Part shown: positions 14,978 through 20,454 of the stretch, one piece after another
Layout: each line of letters opens with the position of its first letter
Position numbering within the stretch: position 1 is the stretch's first letter
Assembly: GCA_023387755.1 (NCBI GenBank)
Contig: JAEWHO010000025.1
Coordinates: forward strand, 1 to 21,643
Direction of reading: 5' to 3'
Length of the DNA: 21,643 bases
Origin: Actinomycetes bacterium
GTDB taxonomy: Bacteria; Actinomycetota; Actinomycetes; Actinomycetales; Actinomycetaceae
Notes under the pieces: model-generated
Told to the model about the DNA's origin: nothing
The model's database searches: none
What the model saw: the letters and a program-made list of their open reading frames with translations, nothing else
Made by a program: the position numbers and the translations under genes

Positions 14978-15486
14978 AATTCACCCACCTGAATGACGCC
15001 GGAGCCGCCTATATGGTGGATGTGACGGCGAAACAACCGACCGTGCGGGCTGCCACCGCGCGCGGCGAAGTGACCGCCTCCCCGGAGGTGCTGGCCGCTC
15101 TACGGGAGGGGCGCGTACCCAAGGGTGACGTGCTGGCTGTGGCCCGCATTGCCGGGATTTCCGCGGCAAAACGGGTGCCCGAACTGCTGCCGCTGGCGCA
15201 CACGATTGGCGTGCACGGCTGCGCCGTGGACGTGGAACTGCTGGAGGACCGGGTGCAGATTACTGCGACCGTGCGCACCGCCGACCGGACCGGGGTGGAG
15301 ATGGAAGCTCTCACCGCCGTGAGTGTGGCCGCGCTCGCGGTGGTCGACATGGTGAAAGGCGTGGACCGCTCCGCAGCGATTACCAACTGCCGGATCGTAC
15401 GCAAATCGGGGGGACGCTCCGGGGACTGGGTACGACCCGGTGAAGAGTGGGCCGACGGCCCCGATGGTGCGGGCAGCGAACACTAG
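14974..15486 (+). CDS. moaC: Cyclic pyranopterin monophosphate synthase MoaC
   Basis: Converts MoaA's 3',8-cyclo-GTP to cyclic pyranopterin monophosphate. The 170-residue protein has MVDVTAKQPTVRAATARGEV, K50 in VPKGDVLAVARIAGI, AKRVPELLPLAHTI (65-78), GVEMEALTAVSVAALAVVDM (107-126) with D125 and K128, and the C-terminal KSGGRSGDW. The near-universal CHPL motif reads AHTI: the active-site histidine (H76) is kept while Cys and Pro beside it are replaced. Other catalytic residues are intact, so it is probably active. The start overlaps the moeA stop (ATGA), and mobA follows after seven bases. Confidence 0.95.
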   Translation: MKFTHLNDAGAAYMVDVTAKQPTVRAATARGEVTASPEVLAALREGRVPKGDVLAVARIAGISAAKRVPELLPLAHTIGVHGCAVDVELLEDRVQITATVRTADRTGVEMEALTAVSVAALAVVDMVKGVDRSAAITNCRIVRKSGGRSGDWVRPGEEWADGPDGAGSEH

Positions 15487-15493
15487 GCCCGCG

Positions 15494-16132
15494 ATGCTAC
15501 ACGCCATTATTCTGGCCGGCGGTACCGGGCGGCGGCTGGGCGGAGTATCCAAAGCCGATATTATGCTCGGCGAACGCCGCCTGCTGGACTGGGTACTGGC
15601 TGGGGCGCGGCCCCATATTGACGGCACGATCGTGGTGGTCGCTCCCGAGAGCGTCGAGGTGCCCGCCGGGGTTATTCGGACTTTAGAGGCCCCGCCGCTC
15701 GGGGGACCGGTTGCGGGAATATTCGCCGGCCTGGACGCCCTCGCCCACTACCCGATGACGATCGACTATACCGGTGCCACTGGCACCGGGCCGACGCTGA
15801 TTGCTGTGCTGACGTGTGACGCCCCCGGGGCAGGGCTTGCCCTGCCCCGGCTACGCGATAGCCTGCTGACTGCCGGGCCTGACTGCGATGCCATGATCGG
15901 GCGGGATGCGACCGGCCGCGAACAATATCTGCTGGGCGTGTACCAGGCTGAGGCGTTGCGGCGTCGTCGGGAACGCTGGGGGGACGTGCACGGGGCCAGC
16001 ATGCACCGGTTCATCTCCGCGCTCGCGATCAGTGCGCTTGACCTGCCCGCGCATATGACCGCGGACTGCGACACCCCGGAGGACCTCGCGCGACTGCGGC
16101 GAGAGCTCCGAGTGAGTTCACGGGGCCAGTGA
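15494..16132 (+). CDS. mobA: Molybdenum cofactor guanylyltransferase MobA-like
   Basis: A nucleotidyltransferase of the MobA type that links GMP to molybdenum cofactor, implying the bis-MGD form used by DMSO-reductase-family enzymes. The 212-residue protein has the GTP-binding signature IILAGGTGRRLGGVSKADIML at the N-terminus, GGPVAGIFAGLDAL at about 74-87, and CDAPG where the metal-binding Asp is expected. Later motifs are REQYLLGVYQAEAL and a C-terminal CDTPEDLARL, both typical. An in-frame start at 15440 would overlap moaC and add a non-conserved leader, so ATG 15494 is used; it has no strong ribosome site and is probably coupled to moaC. A MobB/CTP-type transferase cannot be fully excluded. 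The gene holds two perfect hairpins and ends in a 17-bp tandem repeat. Confidence 0.88.
   Translation: MLHAIILAGGTGRRLGGVSKADIMLGERRLLDWVLAGARPHIDGTIVVVAPESVEVPAGVIRTLEAPPLGGPVAGIFAGLDALAHYPMTIDYTGATGTGPTLIAVLTCDAPGAGLALPRLRDSLLTAGPDCDAMIGRDATGREQYLLGVYQAEALRRRRERWGDVHGASMHRFISALAISALDLPAHMTADCDTPEDLARLRRELRVSSRGQ
15771..15789. repeat. Perfect 9-bp-arm palindrome inside mobA
   Basis: CCGGTGCCA and TGGCACCGG flank a single central C. It lies in a Gly/Thr-rich insertion of MobA (TGATGTG) just before the metal-site strand, where the protein need not be conserved. Confidence 0.8.
15825..15850. repeat. Perfect 11-bp-stem hairpin inside mobA
   Basis: CCGGGGCAGGG (15825-15835), loop CTTG, then CCCTGCCCCGG (15840-15850) are perfect complements. 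The stem is almost all G:C and lies within the coding sequence, right after the CDAPG motif. It could stall transcription or translation. Confidence 0.85.
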
Positions 16133-16157
16133 GCTAACGAGGCCAGTGAGCTGACGG
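16111..16157. repeat. 17-bp tandem repeat across the mobA stop codon
   Basis: AGTGAG recurs at 16111, 16128 and 16145, an exact 17-base period. Units two and three (16124-16140, 16141-16157) differ at two of 17 bases; the first is more diverged. The mobA TGA stop lies in the second AGTGAG. Because 17 is not a multiple of three, copy number decides the MobA C-terminus. Confidence 0.75.
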
Positions 16158-16188
16158 GGCCCCTGGAGGCGATGGGGGAAGCTGGCGA

Positions 16189-16194
16189 TAGGAT
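16189..16194 (+). promoter_or_regulatory. -10 box of an apparently leaderless tandem-GNAT gene
   Basis: TAGGAT lies exactly six bases before ATG 16201, and no ribosome-binding sequence is placed to serve that codon. This suggests its own leaderless promoter after mobA. Confidence 0.5.
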
Positions 16195-16200
16195 TGCGGT

Positions 16201-17439
16201 ATGCGTGTTCGTCTGGTGAAAGTGCCCACCGGTGCTGCGGTTCGATTGGATCGGCCCTGCACGCCCGCGTGGCAAACCGTATATGACCTGCAGTCGGCTA
16301 GTGCCGTGGAAGATACCGGGCACAATGACGCGATGGTCGAGAATGTAGAACGCTATCGAAAGAACTGCTCGGTTACTGAGGACTCAGAGCTTTATAGCCG
16401 GGAGCGTTACGTCGTCGTGGTAGACGGCGGGTGGAAACAGGCGCTAGCTGAGAGCGATGCTGCGTTAGTGGCCCAGGGATACGAGTGCGAGATCAGTGAT
16501 GAGGATTTCGATGCGGTGCCGGCGGCGGATATCGCGGGGTACTGCTCGTTCGGTTGGGCACGCAAAACCAACCTAGATAATGGACATTTCTTTATCTATC
16601 TCTGGCCCGATGTGCGGCGGCGGGGTTTGGGAACGGCACTGCTGGAGTGGTCGGTGGAGTACCTGCGCGGCAAGGGGCGCAGCGTATTCCTGTGCTACGT
16701 CCCAGTGCTTCCAGTTGAGGAAGGGGATGGCCCCGATGCCGCGGGAGCCGATGGCCGAGCGTGCCCTGCCGGGCCGGGCGGGGAATTCCTAAACGCCCAT
16801 GGTTTCACCGTTACGTATGTGGAGAAGCACTCCGGCCTGTGGCAGCTAGACGACCCCCAGATGCGCAGCAAGGTGCGTGCGGTGGCGCAGCAGCAGTTGG
16901 CACAGTCCCGCCCTCACTGGGAGACCGACTACGAGCTGGTATTCTTCACGCCGCAACCGCCCGCCGAGCTGCTCGGAAAGGTCGCGGAAATGTTCAACCA
17001 TTTTGACGCCGATATGCCGCGCCCAGAAGGGATAGAACCGACGCCAATCAACCCGCAGACGGTACAACAGTGGTATCGCGAGTCGAGGAATAAGGGTTTC
17101 GACTCCTATATGTGCGTGGCGGTGCACCGGGACTCGGGCCAGTACGTCGGTTTCAGCGAGATTGAGTGGAGCAGTGGCAGCGGCGGTGCCTACCAGGAGG
17201 GCACGTGGGTACATCGCGATCATCGCGGAAAACGACTCGGCATTGCGCTCAAGTGCGCGAATCTGGAAGCGATACTTGCCGGCAGTGACACCCGCGCCGA
17301 CGACGGTGCGCCCACGCTGGCGCGTATCCACACCGAAAATGGCAGCGACAACCCCCATATGCTGGCCATTAATGACACCCTCGGCTTCGAGGTGAAGTAC
17401 TACACCGGCGTGTGGCAGCGCAAAGACGCCGACGGGTAG
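16201..17439 (+). CDS. Tandem-domain GNAT acetyltransferase
   Basis: A 412-residue protein with two GNAT-like halves. The first acetyl-CoA loop is in FFIYLWPDVRRRGLGTALLEWSVEYLR (about 129-155). The second is GTWVHRDHRGKRLGIALKCANLEAIL (about 334-359), followed by the distal motif NPHMLAINDTLGFEVKYYTG. Double-GNAT proteins of this size are common in Actinomycetota and include mycothiol synthase (MshD), but no specific match to MshD was recognised, so the acceptor is left open. A Gly/Ala/Asp-rich low-complexity loop (about 178-196) lies between the halves. TAGGAT six bases before ATG 16201 suggests a leaderless promoter. It sits between mobA and the AlbA_2-type gene with no evident functional link to the cofactor pathway. 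Confidence 0.82.
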   Translation: MRVRLVKVPTGAAVRLDRPCTPAWQTVYDLQSASAVEDTGHNDAMVENVERYRKNCSVTEDSELYSRERYVVVVDGGWKQALAESDAALVAQGYECEISDEDFDAVPAADIAGYCSFGWARKTNLDNGHFFIYLWPDVRRRGLGTALLEWSVEYLRGKGRSVFLCYVPVLPVEEGDGPDAAGADGRACPAGPGGEFLNAHGFTVTYVEKHSGLWQLDDPQMRSKVRAVAQQQLAQSRPHWETDYELVFFTPQPPAELLGKVAEMFNHFDADMPRPEGIEPTPINPQTVQQWYRESRNKGFDSYMCVAVHRDSGQYVGFSEIEWSSGSGGAYQEGTWVHRDHRGKRLGIALKCANLEAILAGSDTRADDGAPTLARIHTENGSDNPHMLAINDTLGFEVKYYTGVWQRKDADG

Positions 17440-17449
17440 CCCCACCAGA

Positions 17450-17474
17450 GGCGCTGTAGGCGCGCAGCAGCGCC
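17450..17474 (+). terminator. Candidate hairpin after the tandem-GNAT gene
   Basis: GGCGCTG (17450-17456) and CAGCGCC (17468-17474) form a 7-bp stem with an 11-base loop, eleven bases past the GNAT stop. No T-run follows, so it is only a weak terminator candidate. Confidence 0.35.
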
Positions 17475-17524
17475 AGGGGAGCCTTAGGCGTGCCGCCGCG
17501 GCCCTGAACGGGCCAGAGTGCAAC

Positions 17525-17581
17525 TAGAGTGCAACCAGACTGTAAAAAATTTGCAGTCTAGAGTGCAAAATTTGCAGTCTG
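17525..17581. repeat. 57-bp direct repeat, left copy (two abutting palindromes)
   Basis: Matches 19199-19255 at 56 of 57 bases; the only difference is T at 17550 against C at 19224. It contains palindrome A (17537-17559, outer arms AGACTG/CAGTCT, one non-paired position in the arms) and palindrome B (17560-17580, arms AGAGTGCAAA/TTTGCAGTCT, one mismatch), with no gap between them. A partial extra half-site AGAGTGCAA precedes it at 17516. Confidence 0.95.
17537..17580. promoter_or_regulatory. Tandem operator-like palindromes before the AlbA_2 gene
   Basis: Palindromes A and B share a symmetric pattern close to AGACTGCAAA-N-TTTGCAGTCT. Palindrome B ends six bases before the -10 box of the following gene and covers its -35 region. 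A DNA-binding protein here would control that promoter. The encoded protein has a winged-helix-like C-terminus, so autoregulation is a reasonable inference. Confidence 0.5.
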
Positions 17582-17586
17582 AGTTG

Positions 17587-17592
17587 TAAACT
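17587..17592 (+). promoter_or_regulatory. -10 box of an apparently leaderless AlbA_2 gene
   Basis: TAAACT lies exactly six bases before GTG 17599, and no ribosome-binding sequence is present. The region where a -35 would be expected lies inside palindrome B and matches consensus poorly. Confidence 0.5.
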
Positions 17593-17598
17593 TGAAGT

Positions 17599-19119
17599 GT
17601 GAATTGGGATACGGAAGCGCTGGAGAGGACGCTGGCTGAGCTGCGGGCACGGCGCGGGGATACCACGTCAATCGAGGTCGAGCGAGGCACCGGGGGCGTA
17701 CCGCGCATGGCTGAGACGATATGCGCCTTTGCCAATATGCCCAACGGTGGCGTCGTGCTTTTGGGCGTAGATGAGGCAGGCGGGGCGTTTAACCTCGTCG
17801 GCCTAGAAAATATTGCGGAAGTGGAAGCAGGGATCGTTAGCCTCACCCGTGAAAAGGTTATTCCCGCTCCCACCATTTCCTTTGAAACCATCGATTATGA
17901 CGGCAAACTCGTTCTCGTCGCGCAGGTTGCACCCCTATTGATCGCGGAGAAACCTGCCCGGGTTGACGGCCGGCCCTATCTGCGGCAGGCAGATGGCGAT
18001 TACGCGATGGCAAAGCATGAAGTGCGGATGATTGAGGTGGAAAAGCTTCATAGCGCAGAACAGAGAGACTATGACTTGGCTCCTGCACGGGGGCGCAGCC
18101 AGGCAGATCTCGTTCCCGAATTAGTTGATGCTTATGTGCGCCAGGTTCGTAAGGATAGCCGGAGGCTGCGCGACCGTAGTGACGAGCAGATCTTGCAGAT
18201 GACGAATGTTGTGAACTCTGCCGGAGTGCCGACGGTGGCGGGGCTCTACGCTCTCGGTGACTATCCGCAGGGGCAATTCCCAGCATTAGCCGTTACCGCC
18301 GCCGTGCAGGTGCCGGGGCGCAAAGGGGGGCGACGCAATAAGAATCTGCGAGACTTTGACGGTCCGATTCCGGATCTTTTGGCCGAGGTTATGGACTGGC
18401 TGGAAGAGAATGTGGGAACAGAGCGCAGATATCGGGCCGACGGGCATATGGAAGAGGTTCCCCAGCTGCCCCTGCGTGCCGCGCGGGAACTGGTTGCAAA
18501 TGCGCTTGTGCACCGCGATCTAGGGCCGGATACCCTCAACTCGGGCAAATCCATCCAGATTCGAGTCACGCCCGACAAGCTAATGATTCAAAGTCCAGGC
18601 GGTTTGCGCGGCGTCTCACTGGCGCAAATTGAAAGTGTGGAACATGCACAGGCGGCGGTAAATCAGCGTTTGTATCACATTGCCAAAAGGCTGACCTCAA
18701 CTGACGGCGTTGCCGTTATCGAAGGGGAGGGAGGCGGTATTCGGGAGGTATTTGAAGCGGCACACGAGTATGGCTTACCCCGCCCCGTTCTCATTGACAC
18801 CGGCGTGCAGTTCACCGCGATCCTATGGAAGAATGCCGACGGCGTTGTGCCCCTTCAACCCGACGTCGCCATCGCACCCCGCGCTGACGCCGAGCGGTAT
18901 TACAGCACGACGCCGACGCGCAATGAGGCAGCGGTTATCGCGGCATTTGTTGCGGCCCGGGTGCCGTTGACACTGCACGAGCTAGGGGAGCGAACTGAAC
19001 TTACACCCGGCCAGATTCGGTACGCGCTCGCTGGCCCCCTCCGGGAAGGAACCGTAACGATGGTGGGCACCCAGGGAGACCGGAATACCCGCTATACCCT
19101 CGGCAAGCCACAGGCATAA
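17599..19119 (+). CDS. AlbA_2 (Schlafen-like)/HATPase-domain putative regulator
   Basis: A 506-residue protein of the group often annotated as ATP-binding protein, transcriptional regulator or RecG-like. The N-terminal AlbA_2/Schlafen-type domain (about 20-145) has SIEVERGTGGVPRMAETICAFANMPNGGVVLLGVDE. The HATPase_c_4-like region (about 285-410) has LRAARELVANALVHRD (292-307, N-box N301), QSPGGL (331-336) and a glycine-rich EGEGGGIREVFE. The C-terminus (about 440-503) looks like a winged helix: LTLHELGERTELTPGQIRYAL, then a basic wing GDRNTRYTL. The biochemical role of this family is poorly defined; DNA binding is likely. GTG 17599 follows a -10 box by six bases. The gene is bracketed by two nearly identical 57-bp repeats, and some surrounding DNA is more A/T-rich than its neighbours. 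Confidence 0.8.
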   Translation: MNWDTEALERTLAELRARRGDTTSIEVERGTGGVPRMAETICAFANMPNGGVVLLGVDEAGGAFNLVGLENIAEVEAGIVSLTREKVIPAPTISFETIDYDGKLVLVAQVAPLLIAEKPARVDGRPYLRQADGDYAMAKHEVRMIEVEKLHSAEQRDYDLAPARGRSQADLVPELVDAYVRQVRKDSRRLRDRSDEQILQMTNVVNSAGVPTVAGLYALGDYPQGQFPALAVTAAVQVPGRKGGRRNKNLRDFDGPIPDLLAEVMDWLEENVGTERRYRADGHMEEVPQLPLRAARELVANALVHRDLGPDTLNSGKSIQIRVTPDKLMIQSPGGLRGVSLAQIESVEHAQAAVNQRLYHIAKRLTSTDGVAVIEGEGGGIREVFEAAHEYGLPRPVLIDTGVQFTAILWKNADGVVPLQPDVAIAPRADAERYYSTTPTRNEAAVIAAFVAARVPLTLHELGERTELTPGQIRYALAGPLREGTVTMVGTQGDRNTRYTLGKPQA

Positions 19120-19292
19120 TAGGGCAAATCCCTAATCTGCGACGCCAGAGTGCAACCAGAGCGCTCCTCAAGGCGGGCCATCCAGGGAAAGCTGTCGATA
19201 GAGTGCAACCAGACTGTAAAAAACTTGCAGTCTAGAGTGCAAAATTTGCAGTCTGTTTACAGTGTGGGTGGGGTCAGTGAACGTTGCCGCCC
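19120..19292. other. Convergent intergenic region with a second palindromic module
   Basis: No gene is seen. The stretch holds a lone half-site AGAGTGCAA (19147-19155), 43 bases of ordinary sequence, the right 57-bp repeat, and then TTTACAGTGTGG, which loosely resembles the start region beside the left repeat. It lies between the 3' ends of two convergent genes, where an operator has no obvious gene to control. Confidence 0.6.
19199..19255. repeat. 57-bp direct repeat, right copy
   Basis: Same orientation as 17525-17581, displaced by 1674 bases, 56 of 57 bases identical. Its palindromes are at 19211-19233 and 19234-19254. The repeats bracket exactly one gene, so recombination between them would delete that gene and leave one module. 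Confidence 0.95.
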
Positions 19293-19895
19293 TCAGTGGT
19301 GACGTTCGTGGTCCCGGCCCGCGAGCTGGCCGATAATATGGCGCGTAATCGGGCCCACCACACTCACCGCGTCACGCACCCCGCCATTGGAACCGGGCGC
19401 GTTCACAATCAGCACCCCGGTCTCACCCCGCTCAGTGATGCCCACGAGTCCCCGTGAGAGCGTAGCCATCGGGGTAGCAGCAAGGCCAGCCATGCGGATC
19501 TGCTGGGCAATACCGTCCAGGCGCAGGGAAATCAGTGGTTCGGTTGCCTCCGGGGTGACGTCGCGCGGGGTTACCCCGGTGCCGCCCGTGGTGAAAACTA
19601 GGCGCGCCCCGGCGGCGATCGCCTCGGCTATGGCGTGGCGGATCGCCGCGACGTCGTCGGGAACAATAATTGGGGCCGGGCAGATAACGCCGTGAGGCGC
19701 GAGTTCGCGCACCGCGAGGGGCCCGGAGGTGTCGGTGGCGGCCCCGTGGGAGCAGCGATCCGAGACGGTGATGACGACGCCGGGAATCGGATCGGCAGCG
19801 GAATCTGCTGGGCGGGTTGCAGGCGAGCGGTCCGGGTGGGCGGGCTCTGATGGCCGAGCGGGAGGCGAGTGGTCTGCGTGGGGGGATGAGGTCAT
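19293..19895 (-). CDS. mogA: Molybdopterin adenylyltransferase MogA/MoaB family
   Basis: Adenylylates molybdopterin before MoeA inserts molybdate. The 200-residue protein has the family core from about residue 38: GVVITVSDRCSHGAATDTSGPL, then RLVFTTGGTGVTPRDVTPEATEPLI, and a C-terminal VLIVNAPGSNGGVRDAVSVV. The TTGGTG and D-V-T-P-E motifs are the molybdopterin-binding residues. The first 37 residues are a Pro/Ser/His-rich extension not usual in the family. ATG 19895 has TACAGT six bases upstream, which supports this long start. MogA and MoaB cannot be separated with certainty by sequence alone. The gene is more than 3 kb from the other moa/moe genes and in opposite orientation to the moeB operon. 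Confidence 0.9.
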   Translation of the reverse strand: MTSSPHADHSPPARPSEPAHPDRSPATRPADSAADPIPGVVITVSDRCSHGAATDTSGPLAVRELAPHGVICPAPIIVPDDVAAIRHAIAEAIAAGARLVFTTGGTGVTPRDVTPEATEPLISLRLDGIAQQIRMAGLAATPMATLSRGLVGITERGETGVLIVNAPGSNGGVRDAVSVVGPITRHIIGQLAGRDHERHH

Positions 19896-19901
19896 GGCTT
19901 C

Positions 19902-19907
19902 ACTGTA
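19902..19907 (-). promoter_or_regulatory. -10 box of an apparently leaderless mogA
   Basis: TACAGT on the minus strand lies exactly six bases before ATG 19895. The same hexamer precedes the CcdA-like gene. No ribosome-binding sequence is placed for the start codon. Confidence 0.5.
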
Positions 19908-20131
19908 GAGGGCGGCGGCCTGAAATGTTGAGGATTGTCAGGGTGTGGAGGGAAGTGAAAAATTGTAGTACAGGTGGACCATTAATCAGTTAAGTGAGTG
20001 AAAACCATGTCCCCTCAACCGCTGGATCGCGGGAACATCCCGCTGCCACCTCCAGCGCCGGAGCACGGAGCAGGTACTCTGGCGCCACAGGTGAAGTAAC
20101 GGCCCAGGATTGTTCCCGGATTGAAGGCAAA
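19908..20131. other. Gene-poor stretch, no confident feature
   Basis: Together with the response-regulator fragment next to it, this is the longest interval without an intact gene in the window (about 560 bases, 19896-20454). It holds a weak 30-codon frame at 20007-20099 and a short inverted repeat GCGGGA/TCCCGC (20029-20043). No homology was recognised. It may be decayed sequence downstream of the truncated response regulator. Confidence 0.5.
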
Positions 20132-20368
20132 TTAACGAAGGTGAAATGCAGGCCGATAAAGGAGAGGTAGAAAAATACGGTCGGACGGTAACGATGAGGT
20201 ATGCGAGGGGGAGGGCAAAGATGCATTGGTGGTGTTCAATAGTGCCTGGACGGTGGCATAACCACCCACATAGCTCACTAAACCGGTATTACGGAGAAGA
20301 TTTTCAATACCTACACGCATAAGGGGATGGTCTTCAACCAGACCAACGCGCACCCAATGTTCGCTCAT
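20132..20368 (-). pseudogene. Truncated LuxR/NarL-type response regulator (receiver remnant)
   Basis: The first 50 residues, from MSEHWVRVGLVEDHPLMRVG to about YATVQALLNTTNAS, read as the start of a NarL/FixJ-type receiver domain with its acidic pair (E-D-H-P). The frame then loses all resemblance and stops at 20132. The phosphoacceptor Asp (normally near residue 55), the rest of the receiver and the helix-turn-helix domain are missing, and neither other minus-strand frame supplies them. The start ATG 20368 still has a good ribosome site (GAGGGA, three bases away), so decay may be recent and a 78-residue peptide could still be made. No sensor kinase gene lies in the window. Confidence 0.7.
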
Positions 20369-20454
20369 GAGTCCCTCGAAAAAGGCGGACAAATGGGTAT
20401 TCTGACCCTTTTATGGTAAAGGAACGAGCCGGCTATTCTCAGGACCGACGCCCC

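Noticed and set aside
17525..19255. CRISPR array or tRNA-type attachment sites
   Set aside because: Only two repeat copies exist, 1674 bases apart, with a gene rather than short spacers between them. No tRNA, integrase, transposase or cas gene was found.
20007..20099. A 30-codon plus-strand frame beginning MSPQPLDRGNIPLPPP
   Set aside because: It is short and Pro-rich, with no convincing ribosome site and no recognised homology. It lies in a stretch that looks decayed.
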